Below are positions 23,163-29,731 of a DNA stretch of 29,731 nt, in pieces. Numbering within the stretch: position 1 is the stretch's first letter; each line of letters opens with the position of its first letter. Made by a program: the position numbers and the translations under genes. The stretch is from assembly GCA_008501735.1 (NCBI GenBank), contig QQUF01000041.1, positions 1-29,731 of the forward strand, in the 5' to 3' direction. A model generated the notes under the pieces. That model searched no databases and was not told where the DNA came from. It was given only the letters and a program-made list of their open reading frames with translations. The DNA is from Calditrichota bacterium. GTDB taxonomy: Bacteria; CLD3.

Positions 23163-24047
23163 AAATATTCCAATCATTGACACGACAACACCTCCAAAAG
23201 CTCTCAACGAAACTTTCCTACCCAGAATTAAAGAAATTATCAAAATGAAGAGTGGACTCGTTGCAAAGAGTGTTTGTGCAATTCCTGCATCTGTGTGAAA
23301 CAATGAAATTTGTTGTAACCAAATTCCCAAAAATGTTCCGAAAAAAACTGCTATCCCAAAATATAAAACTGCTTTTTTGTTTGTAAAAAATGATTTCCAA
23401 TTTCCCTTTTGAGGCATTAACAAACCCCAAATCACCAAAACAAAAAAACCACCAAGTAACCTGTAAGTTGAACTTTGAAGTGGCGACACAACAGTTTCAG
23501 TAAAAGCAAACCTTGTAAAAATTGCACCTGTTGCTTGAGATAAAGCTGCCAAAATCCCCAAAGATACTCCTTTTTTGAAGTCAATCACCCTTTCTTCATT
23601 TTCAGATTTTTCGGTAATTACCCAAACGACTCCTGAAACAGTAAGAAGAATTCCAATCCAAGCGTTTAAACTTAAGTTTTCGTTTAAAAAAATTAGTCCG
23701 AAAATTGCTGTAAAAGGTGGAGCAAGCATTCCAAGCAAAAGAGCTAATCTAGCTCCTAGCTTATTTAATGCACTAAAATAAACGGAATCGCCAAACCCAA
23801 TTCCGATTGCACCGCTTAACATAAAAATACCGATTCCAAAACTTTCCAAAACCAATGTTTCCGAAGGACTAAGAAGAAAGGCGACAACTAAAAATAAAAT
23901 TGCCAAAATCCCTTTTGCCAAATTTAGTTTTATTGGAGAAAGAGTTTCGCCAACATTTCTGTAAAGGACTGATGCAATTGCCCAAAACAAACCGCAACTC
24001 AAAGCTGAAAGTTCACCTGTAAAGCCGAACAAAATATCGTTAATCAT
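23145..24047 (-). CDS. EamA-family (drug/metabolite) transporter
   Basis: A 300-residue inner-membrane protein with ten predicted helices in two EamA repeats, about residues 9-140 and 158-298. It opens with GELSALSCGLFWAIASVLYR and has GARLALLLGMLAPPFTAIFGLIFLNENLSLNAWIGILLTVSGVVWV at the end of repeat one, typical of the family, with the matching APL/IGR region near the end of repeat two. The substrate (amino acid, metabolite or drug) cannot be read from sequence. It is convergent with apbE, overlapping it by 18 bases, and appears to have its own promoter. Confidence 0.92.
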   Translation of the reverse strand: MINDILFGFTGELSALSCGLFWAIASVLYRNVGETLSPIKLNLAKGILAILFLVVAFLLSPSETLVLESFGIGIFMLSGAIGIGFGDSVYFSALNKLGARLALLLGMLAPPFTAIFGLIFLNENLSLNAWIGILLTVSGVVWVITEKSENEERVIDFKKGVSLGILAALSQATGAIFTRFAFTETVVSPLQSSTYRLLGGFFVLVIWGLLMPQKGNWKSFFTNKKAVLYFGIAVFFGTFLGIWLQQISLFHTDAGIAQTLFATSPLFILIISLILGRKVSLRAFGGVVVSMIGIFLLFTA

Positions 24048-24077
24048 TTTTTTCTGTCATTTAGTGTCTTTCGTGGG

Positions 24078-24108
24078 CTAAATTATTTTACAATTAATTA
24101 ATTTTCAA
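24078..24108 (-). promoter_or_regulatory. Promoter of the EamA transporter gene
   Basis: Minus strand: TTG (24106-24108), exactly 20 bases, TAATTTAG (24078-24085), one mismatch from TAnnTTTG. The start codon at 24047 is 31 bases from the box, so a leader of about 25 nt is expected. Confidence 0.45.
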
Positions 24109-24129
24109 TTTTTTTACGGGAAAAAAGAT

Positions 24130-25605
24130 ATGAAAAAAACAACAGTAACAATTTTAATTCTGATTTGTACTCTTTTTTGTAGTACGAATGTGATTTTTGC
24201 AAAAAGTAAAAAAGCAAAGATTGATGAAGTAATGAAAATTTATGGAAAAAGAGGTCAATTTAGTGGAGCAGTTCTTGTCGCTGAAAAAGGTAAAGTCATT
24301 TACAAAAATGCTTTTGGTTTTGCTAACAGAGATTGGGAAATTCCAAATTCAGTTGACACAAAATTCCGCCTTGCTTCGATTTCAAAGCAATTTACTTCAA
24401 TGTTAATTTTTCAACTAGTCCAAGAAGGAAAGTTAAATTTAAACGACAAAATTTCAGACCACTTAAAAGACTACCGAAAAGACACAGGTGAAAAAGTTAC
24501 ACTTTATCACTTATTGACAAACACTTCAGGAATTCCAAGTTACAACGACGACAGAAAATGGGTTCGTGATTTCTCAAGAGATAATTTTAAAGTGAAAGAC
24601 TTCATTCAAAAATTTTGTAGCGATTCTTTGCACTTTGAACCCGGAAGTAAGTTCGAGTACAGCAATTCAGGTTTTTACATTCTTGGCGAAATTATCCAAA
24701 AAGTTACTGAAAAAAGCTATGAGCAGAATTTGAAAGAAAGAATCTTTGAGCCTCTTGGAATGAAAAACACAGGTCTTGAAAAGAACAAAGAAATCACTTC
24801 AAAACTCGCAACAGGTTACGACAAAACTTTCACTGACATAAAAAAAGCAAATTACATCGACCTCACAACACATTTTTCAGCAAGTGCAATCTACTCAACT
24901 GTTGAAGATTTACTTCTTTGGGACAAAGCACTTTACTCTGAAAAATTGCTTTCAAAAGAACCAAAAGCAAAGATGTTTGAGCCATTTTTAGACGATTACG
25001 CTTGTGCTTGGGAAGCAAAATATTTCAAATTTGCAAATCAAGACAGTTTGTTTGTTGTTTCGCACGACGGAGGAATTGAAGGCTTTAACGCAAGAATTGT
25101 GCGGTTTGTGGAAGATGAAAAACTGATTGTGATTTTGCGAAATTCACGCGGTGCAAGAATGGGAGAAATTACTCAAACTTTAGCTTCAATTCTTTACGAC
25201 CAAAATTATGATTTGCCAAAAAGGTCTTTGGCAGAAGAATTAGCACTAAAAATTGAAAAAGATGGAATAAAAAAAGCGTTAAAATTTTACACTTCTCTTA
25301 GTTCTAAATCTAAAAAAGACTTTAGAATTTTAGAACTTGAACTAAACAGGCTTGGTTACTTCTATTTTTTCAAAGGTCTTGATGACGAGGCAATTGAAGT
25401 TTTCAAAATTAACATTGCAGAGTTCCCGAATTCAGTGAATGTTTACGACAGTTTAGCAGAAGTTTACTTAGCAATCGGTGAGGTTGAATTGGCAAAAAAG
25501 AATTACCGAAAAGTTCTAGAAAATTTACCAAAGGACAAAAATGTTCCTGAAAACTTTCGGAAAATTCTTAAAGAAAATGCCGAAAAAGTATTGAATCAAA
25601 ATTAA
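24130..25605 (+). CDS. Exported serine hydrolase (beta-lactamase/PBP-like) with C-terminal TPR
   Basis: The 491-residue product has a signal peptide (about residues 1-24, ending VIFA). The domain at about 35-360 is the class C beta-lactamase/esterase-like family: S83-I-S-K86 supplies the SxxK nucleophile and base, Y177-S-N is the YxN element, and H312-D-G-G is the KTG-like box. Residues 405-470 form one to two TPR-like helical hairpins (FYFFKGLDDEAIEVFKINI, VYDSLAEVYLAIGEVELAKKNY), often fused to this family in Bacteroidota. Likely activities are peptidase or esterase on D-amino-acid or peptidoglycan substrates; antibiotic resistance should not be assumed. It is followed by a strong palindrome. 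Confidence 0.88.
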   Translation: MKKTTVTILILICTLFCSTNVIFAKSKKAKIDEVMKIYGKRGQFSGAVLVAEKGKVIYKNAFGFANRDWEIPNSVDTKFRLASISKQFTSMLIFQLVQEGKLNLNDKISDHLKDYRKDTGEKVTLYHLLTNTSGIPSYNDDRKWVRDFSRDNFKVKDFIQKFCSDSLHFEPGSKFEYSNSGFYILGEIIQKVTEKSYEQNLKERIFEPLGMKNTGLEKNKEITSKLATGYDKTFTDIKKANYIDLTTHFSASAIYSTVEDLLLWDKALYSEKLLSKEPKAKMFEPFLDDYACAWEAKYFKFANQDSLFVVSHDGGIEGFNARIVRFVEDEKLIVILRNSRGARMGEITQTLASILYDQNYDLPKRSLAEELALKIEKDGIKKALKFYTSLSSKSKKDFRILELELNRLGYFYFFKGLDDEAIEVFKINIAEFPNSVNVYDSLAEVYLAIGEVELAKKNYRKVLENLPKDKNVPENFRKILKENAEKVLNQN

Positions 25606-25612
25606 TTTTCTT

Positions 25613-25646
25613 AGACCTGAAAGGTTTTCGGAAACCTTTCAGGTCT
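25613..25646. repeat. Perfect palindromic element (15-bp stem, TCGG loop)
   Basis: AGACCTGAAAGGTTT (25613-25627) and its perfect complement (25632-25646) flank the loop TCGG. It lies eight bases after the hydrolase stop codon. It can act as a bidirectional terminator, although only a weak T stretch follows. Its sequence (GACCTGAAAGGTTT) resembles a dispersed palindrome common in Bacteroidota intergenic regions as I remember it; no second copy exists in this window. Confidence 0.8.
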
Positions 25647-25667
25647 TAATTTAAAAAAGGCAAACAA

Positions 25668-26642
25668 ATGACTTTAATCAAAATTCCACGTGGTTGGGAA
25701 ATTTCAGAAAACTTGGTAACAAATGAAACGGACTTTAAAAACAGACGAAAATTCATCAAGCAACTTGGAGTTTTGGGATTAAGCACAGCACTTATCGGTT
25801 GTATGGACAACAAACAAAGTTTAAACGCTCAGTCAATGCCAAAAACACCTTTCAAATCGCCTTCTGCAAATCTATTCCCTGCAACGAGAAATGAAAAATA
25901 CACTGTTTCAAGAGAAATGACGAAAGAGATTGTTTCGAGTCGCTACAACAATTTTTATGAATTCACAACCGACAAAGACAGAGTTTGGAAACTTGCAAAA
26001 GATTACAAGACAAGACCTTGGACAGTAGAAATTACAGGTGAAGTGAAAAACAAAGGCACTTTTGACATTGACACTTTGCTCAAGAAATTGCCAATGGAAG
26101 AGCGAATTTACAGATTTCGTTGTGTCGAAGCTTGGGCAATGACAGTTCCTTGGACGGGAATTCCGATGAAAGAATTAATAAAATTTGCAGAACCGACAAC
26201 AAAAGCCAAATACGTTAGATTTGAAAGTTTTAATAATCCCGACGAAGCTCCCGGACAAAAAGGTTTGAGTTGGTACAAATGGCCCTATTACGAAGGAATA
26301 ACAATCGAAGAGGCAAACAACGAACTAACTTTGCTCGGAACAGGAATTTACGGGAAAGAAATGCCAATGCAACACGGAGCTCCAATTCGTCTGATTATTC
26401 CTTGGAAGTACGGTTTCAAAAGCATCAAATCAATTGTCAAAATTGAATTCACAGATGAAAAACCAAAGACTTTTTGGAATGATTTAGCACCGAAGGAATA
26501 CGGTTTCACTGCAAATGTAAATCCGAAAGTTCCTCATCCAAGATGGTCTCAAGCAACAGAAAGACTTATTGGAAGCGGTGAAAGAGTCCCAACAAAAATT
26601 TACAACGGCTACGAAGAATTTGTGAAAGAGCTTTATATTTGA
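25668..26642 (+). CDS. msrP: Protein-methionine-sulfoxide reductase catalytic subunit MsrP, molybdopterin-dependent
   Basis: MsrP (formerly YedY) repairs oxidised methionine in periplasmic proteins using a mononuclear molybdenum cofactor. The 324-residue product has the family N-terminus (IKIPRGWEISENLVT), a twin-arginine signal at R26-R27 (NRRKFI), and the cofactor ligand Cys152 in YRFRCVEAWAMTVPW. Other marks are GQKGLSWYKWPYYEG, GKEMPMQHGAPIRLI and the final PRWSQATERLIG. The signal region ends LIGC at Cys45, a lipobox-like sequence, so the enzyme may be lipid-anchored rather than soluble. The usual partner gene msrQ (haem membrane subunit) does not follow, so electron supply must come from elsewhere. 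Confidence 0.95.
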   Translation: MTLIKIPRGWEISENLVTNETDFKNRRKFIKQLGVLGLSTALIGCMDNKQSLNAQSMPKTPFKSPSANLFPATRNEKYTVSREMTKEIVSSRYNNFYEFTTDKDRVWKLAKDYKTRPWTVEITGEVKNKGTFDIDTLLKKLPMEERIYRFRCVEAWAMTVPWTGIPMKELIKFAEPTTKAKYVRFESFNNPDEAPGQKGLSWYKWPYYEGITIEEANNELTLLGTGIYGKEMPMQHGAPIRLIIPWKYGFKSIKSIVKIEFTDEKPKTFWNDLAPKEYGFTANVNPKVPHPRWSQATERLIGSGERVPTKIYNGYEEFVKELYI

Positions 26643-26745
26643 AAATAAATTACCCTTATAGAGGTAAAGAAAAAAATGTTTCTTGATTTTAAAGGATTTC
26701 TAACAGAACTTCTTTAAAATCTAAACAAAGTAAAGGTATTTAGAA

Positions 26746-27235
26746 ATGCGAGATTTCACTAGACAATCAAGAGAAAATTCAGACAGCCAAACCTCCAGCA
26801 TTAGGCTTCATTCTCATTCACAAGAAAGTCAAAGTTCTCAAAGAAATAATTACCAAAATCATCCTGATATTAGAGTCCAGAGATTTTATGCAGGGCTTCC
26901 ACCTCTTCAAACAAAATTACAAGTTGGTAAATCAGGAGACAAATACGAACAAGAAGCAGATAGAGTAGCTGACAAAGTCGTCTCAGGTTCCGATGCAAGA
27001 ACTCCTCTTGGAAACAAAATTTCACCAATAGTTCAACAATCAGGAAATGCTTCCGAAGCAGAAGTAGATTCTTCTACTCAAAAAGCAATCAGGTCATCTT
27101 ATGGACATGGAAGAAAACTTCCTGATGACCTTCGTAAACAATTGGAACCTAAGTTTGGTTTGGCATTTGGAGATATTTTGATTCACAATGACAGAAACTC
27201 TCATAGACTAAATCGCAAGTTGCAATCTCAAGCTT
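26746..27235 (+). repeat. Direct repeat copy 1 (DUF4157 N-terminal block)
   Basis: The first 490 bases of this gene align without gaps to 29242-29731 at an offset of 2496. The first 18 codons are quite different; 26800-27108 differs at about 30 positions, mostly synonymous; and 27109-27235 is identical to 29605-29731. The true repeat continues beyond the window, so its length is unknown. Confidence 0.95.
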
Positions 27236-28590
27236 TTACAGTAGGAAAAAACATTTACTTTGGGGAGAACAAATACAAACCCGATACTCAAGAAGGTAAG
27301 AGATTACTTGCTCACGAACTTACTCATACAGTTCAACAAACCGGAGCAGAAAGTATTCAGAAAGACCCTCTGCCTGAAACAGAAACCGTAACTCCAGAAA
27401 CTGATAACGAAAGTTTAGTCAACAGTGAACTTTTTGGTGAAGAATATTCCAATGAAGGTGAACTTTTTACAGAAGATAGAAACCCTAAAACGTTATCAGA
27501 GGAAAATGAATTAGAAGAAGAGTCACCAAAACCTCAATTTGAAACAAAAGGTGGTGGAACTCATACAGTAACTTCCTCTGACACTTTAAAGAAAATATCT
27601 TTAGAGACTTATGGATATGCTCGTTACTGGATTGATATTAAAAGAGCTAATCCCGGAAAAGTCAGTAAGAATGGTGGATTTATGCTTACTGGCGAAGTAT
27701 TAACACTACCTGTTATTAAGGTTCCTAAAACATCTGATGGAGTTTCAACATTAGAAGAAGTTCAGAAAGGACCTATCTTTTCTGAAGAATTTACAACAAC
27801 AGAACAAGATGTTTTGAGACCACTAGATTTCGATAAAGAGCTAAATAAAGATACTCCAAAACCAAATCTTGAATCTGGTGGTGACACTAAAGCCGGATAT
27901 CCTTTCGTAAATATTGAGACAGAATTGAAAGATGTAATGGAATATCCTGTATCTTTTAATCCATATTTTATTGCAACAGCAAAGCCAATTTTGAAAGCAG
28001 AGGTTTCTCTTCCACAGGCATTAAATCTTGGTACTGTAACTAATCTTAAAGAATATAAATATGCTGTTAAACAACAAGTGAATGAATTTTTAGATTTAGG
28101 TTTAGATTTAGAGTTTGGTAATTTTTTGGAAGGAGATTTCAAACCTACTTTAAAATTCGGAACAGATATTAATTTAGGAGAAAATTTTGTTACAAAATTT
28201 GGAGGTGAGTTAGCTCCGCCAAAGTTAACAGTAACAGGTGTAGCAAAAGATTATTTAGACTTGAGTAAATTAACTAAAAATCTTCAAATTATCATTAAAG
28301 GAGAAATTGGGTTTCAATTATCTATTATTCCGAATTATGAGGAAATAAAAGATTTGTTAAAATCTTTTGTTCTTGATTCTGTAAAAGCAATAGAAAGAAA
28401 TTTACCTATAATCATAGGAGCTATTTTGGGGATAGCAGTAGGAGCTGGATATAAATACATAATTGGAGCAATATCTGCTCTTTTAGCTACTACTGCTTTG
28501 GGAGTTGTTGGAACTGCTTCGACTATAATTTTAATTGGAATAATTATAAGTAAAGTATTTTCTTGGTTAAAAGAAAGAGATAATGGTTAA
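26746..28590 (+). CDS. DUF4157 (eCIS core) - LysM protein with hydrophobic C-terminus, putative effector
   Basis: The 614-residue product has a disordered Ser/Gln-rich start (1-40), a DUF4157 core (about 112-200) with LPDDLRKQLEPKFGLAFGDI and the metal-protease-like H190-E-L-T-H194, an acidic linker (205-268), a LysM-like domain (about 272-325; HTVTSSDTLKKISLETYG, ANPGKVSKNGGFMLTGEVL), an unrecognised middle region, and two or three hydrophobic helices (about 553-605) followed by SWLKERDNG. There is no signal peptide. DUF4157 proteins are typical cargo or accessory proteins of extracellular contractile injection systems. The C-terminus looks like a pore-forming hairpin. It is translationally coupled (TAATG) to the next gene. 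No eCIS structural genes lie in the window. Confidence 0.8.
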   Translation: MRDFTRQSRENSDSQTSSIRLHSHSQESQSSQRNNYQNHPDIRVQRFYAGLPPLQTKLQVGKSGDKYEQEADRVADKVVSGSDARTPLGNKISPIVQQSGNASEAEVDSSTQKAIRSSYGHGRKLPDDLRKQLEPKFGLAFGDILIHNDRNSHRLNRKLQSQAFTVGKNIYFGENKYKPDTQEGKRLLAHELTHTVQQTGAESIQKDPLPETETVTPETDNESLVNSELFGEEYSNEGELFTEDRNPKTLSEENELEEESPKPQFETKGGGTHTVTSSDTLKKISLETYGYARYWIDIKRANPGKVSKNGGFMLTGEVLTLPVIKVPKTSDGVSTLEEVQKGPIFSEEFTTTEQDVLRPLDFDKELNKDTPKPNLESGGDTKAGYPFVNIETELKDVMEYPVSFNPYFIATAKPILKAEVSLPQALNLGTVTNLKEYKYAVKQQVNEFLDLGLDLEFGNFLEGDFKPTLKFGTDINLGENFVTKFGGELAPPKLTVTGVAKDYLDLSKLTKNLQIIIKGEIGFQLSIIPNYEEIKDLLKSFVLDSVKAIERNLPIIIGAILGIAVGAGYKYIIGAISALLATTALGVVGTASTIILIGIIISKVFSWLKERDNG

Positions 28591-29249
28591 TGAAGCAATC
28601 TAAAAATATTTTGCCATTAAGCTTTTATCTAATTTATGAAGGAACAAAATTATCATCTCGTTCTATAATTTTAGGCGTAGCAATTAGTCTTTTAGGAGGA
28701 ATAATTGGATATCTTATTGGAATTATTTTTTCTAATCAAAGTTTTGAATTAAGAGAACTTATAGAATTTTCACTTTATTTTCTAATAATATGTTGTGTAA
28801 TATTTTTTGTCGTAAAAATGGTGCAAAAAAAGAATATTGTCAAATTATTTAGAACAGATATTACTTTGGAGAACAACATTTTTAATAGAAAGAAATCGTG
28901 TATTGATAAATTACTTTGTGAAAGAGTTTTAAACCCTAAAATTATGCATGGAGAGTTTGGCAATTTTTATCTCTCAAATGAAGCTTTTGTATTTAAACCT
29001 TTCAAGTCTAATAAAAAAAATAATGAAATTGTTTTTTCTCCTGTAAGTAACATTAGAATAAAATTGGAAAAAGAAGATTTAAACAAATTTATTTCTTGGG
29101 TACTTGGAAAACCAAAAAGGAAAAAATTAAAAATTTCTACTAACTCTGTTTCTTTTGAATTTCGAGTTCCTGAACCAGAAGAAACGATAAAAAAACTAGA
29201 AGTAATTAAGGAAGAATTACTTTCAGAGGGAAGTTCAGAAAATGCATAA
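28590..29249 (+). CDS. Two-TM protein with GRAM/PH-like domain; candidate partner or immunity protein
   Basis: The 219-residue product has two membrane helices (about 25-47 and 58-78) with a short turn of charged residues between, then a cytosolic-type domain (about 115-210). That domain reads HGEFGNFYLSNEAFVFKPF, IVFSPVSNIRIKLEK, KKLKISTNSVSFEFRVPEPEETIKKLEVIKEEL, the strand pattern of GRAM or bacterial PH-like domains. I do not know a family for it. Its ATG overlaps the stop of the DUF4157 gene (TAATG), and the next DUF4157 gene starts inside its own last eight bases, so all three are translated in series. Membrane location beside a protein with a pore-like C-terminus suggests an immunity role, which is inference only. 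Confidence 0.65.
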   Translation: MKQSKNILPLSFYLIYEGTKLSSRSIILGVAISLLGGIIGYLIGIIFSNQSFELRELIEFSLYFLIICCVIFFVVKMVQKKNIVKLFRTDITLENNIFNRKKSCIDKLLCERVLNPKIMHGEFGNFYLSNEAFVFKPFKSNKKNNEIVFSPVSNIRIKLEKEDLNKFISWVLGKPKRKKLKISTNSVSFEFRVPEPEETIKKLEVIKEELLSEGSSENA

Positions 29250-29731
29250 ACAAAGAACATCTGAAAATAAATCATCAGAGAGCCAAAGCTCAAATATTAG
29301 GCTTCATTCCCCTTCACAAGAAACTCAAAGCTCTCAAAGAAATAATTACCAAAATCATCCTGACATCAGAGTCCAAAGATTTTATGCAGGACTTCCTCCT
29401 CTTCAAACAAAATTACAAGTTGGTAAATCAGGCGATAAATACGAACAAGAAGCAGACAGAATAGCAGATAAAGTTGTTTCGGGTTCAGATGTAAGAACTC
29501 CTCTTTCCAACAAAATCTCACCAATAGTTCAACAATCTGGAAATGCTTCCGAAACAGAAGTAGATTCTTCTACTCAAAAAGCAATCAGAACATCTTACGG
29601 ACACGGAAGAAAACTTCCTGATGACCTTCGTAAACAATTGGAACCTAAGTTTGGTTTGGCATTTGGAGATATTTTGATTCACAATGACAGAAACTCTCAT
29701 AGACTAAATCGCAAGTTGCAATCTCAAGCTT
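29242..29731 (+). CDS. Second DUF4157 (eCIS core) protein, 3' end outside the window
   Basis: The frame starts at the ATG at 29242, which overlaps the preceding stop by eight bases, and stays open for 163 codons to the window edge. It is a paralogue of the 26746 gene, matching residue for residue with no gaps: after residue 18 only seven substitutions are seen in 145 positions. The visible part ends just before the HELTH metal-site region (KLQSQA, equivalent to residue 163 of copy 1). The first 18 residues (MHKQRTSENKSSESQSSN) differ strongly from copy 1. Its C-terminal half is not visible, so whether it has a different toxin domain cannot be said. Confidence 0.9.
   Translation, partial: MHKQRTSENKSSESQSSNIRLHSPSQETQSSQRNNYQNHPDIRVQRFYAGLPPLQTKLQVGKSGDKYEQEADRIADKVVSGSDVRTPLSNKISPIVQQSGNASETEVDSSTQKAIRTSYGHGRKLPDDLRKQLEPKFGLAFGDILIHNDRNSHRLNRKLQSQA
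29242..29731 (+). repeat. Direct repeat copy 2 (DUF4157 N-terminal block, open at the window end)
   Basis: This is the second copy of the block at 26746-27235, in the same orientation. The repeat unit (start to start) is 2496 bases and contains the rest of the first effector gene plus its partner gene, so recombination between copies would delete or swap that unit. Confidence 0.95.

Noticed and set aside
24130-25605. A beta-lactamase resistance gene
   Set aside because: The SxxK/YxN family is broad and mostly peptidases and esterases; the TPR fusion is typical of the non-resistance branch.
27762-28142. A 126-codon minus-strand frame inside the DUF4157 gene
   Set aside because: It is contained wholly in a confident coding region with no start signal or recognisable domain.
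26746-29731. A complete extracellular contractile injection system
   Set aside because: No sheath, tube, baseplate or AAA ATPase genes are visible; only DUF4157 proteins support any link.
1-29731. CRISPR arrays, insertion sequences, prophage or attachment sites
   Set aside because: I saw no regularly spaced repeats, transposase or integrase genes or terminal inverted repeats. The only long repeat is the DUF4157 duplication.

Overview
The window is AT-rich (about one third G+C by eye), with dense, mostly short-spaced genes on both strands. Several promoters read as TTG-N20-TAnnTTnn, the Bacteroidota-type primary sigma pattern. Together with an LpxK-type lipid A gene, an L32/PlsX/FabH block, a DUF6090-like protein and many Tat- and lipoprotein signals, this points to a Gram-negative member of the Bacteroidota / wider FCB group (Ignavibacteria- or Kapabacteria-like). 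The assignment is an inference from gene content and style; no rRNA is present.

Layout. 1-1797 (minus): a quinol:cytochrome c reductase operon, with Rieske protein, split b6-type cytochrome b, and a third subunit cut by the window edge. 1997-4560: an XdhC-family molybdoenzyme accessory protein with a small overlapping gene, CutA, and a TonB-like protein. 4686-5818: a stand-alone pyruvate dehydrogenase E1 beta gene, tRNA-Ala(GGC) and a terminator. 5854-9244: a small lipoprotein, a Kef-type antiporter and class II fumarase. 9294-14894: an envelope-lipid block (yceD, rpmF, terminator, plsX, fabH, lpxK), then a DUF6090-like membrane protein and a putative nucleotidyltransferase. 14891-19033 (minus): a 1380-residue soluble hybrid histidine kinase with many GAF/PAS sensors. 

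19331-23162 is a tight six-gene operon whose products are all predicted to lie outside the cytoplasm: a putative c-type haem lipoprotein, a TlpA-like thioredoxin, a DUF4266 lipoprotein ending in Gly/Cys, a DUF3570 beta-barrel-like protein, a Tat-exported NusG-domain-II protein and the flavin transferase ApbE. The DUF3570 protein carries two sequences that fit the ApbE flavinylation motif, so the operon looks like a self-contained flavin/haem/thiol redox device of the envelope. 23145-26642 holds an EamA transporter, a serine-hydrolase/TPR fusion, a palindromic element and a Tat-exported, possibly lipid-anchored MsrP.

26746-29731 holds a tandem module: a DUF4157 (eCIS core)-LysM protein with a hydrophobic, pore-former-like C-terminus, a translationally coupled two-TM + GRAM/PH-like protein that could be its immunity or accessory partner, and then the start of a second DUF4157 gene. 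The two DUF4157 N-termini align without gaps at an offset of 2496 bp; they differ by roughly 10% and then become identical for 127 bp up to the window end. This is the signature expected of a modular effector array kept alike by recombination. This module and the flavin-redox operon are the two strongest candidates for a poorly described system.
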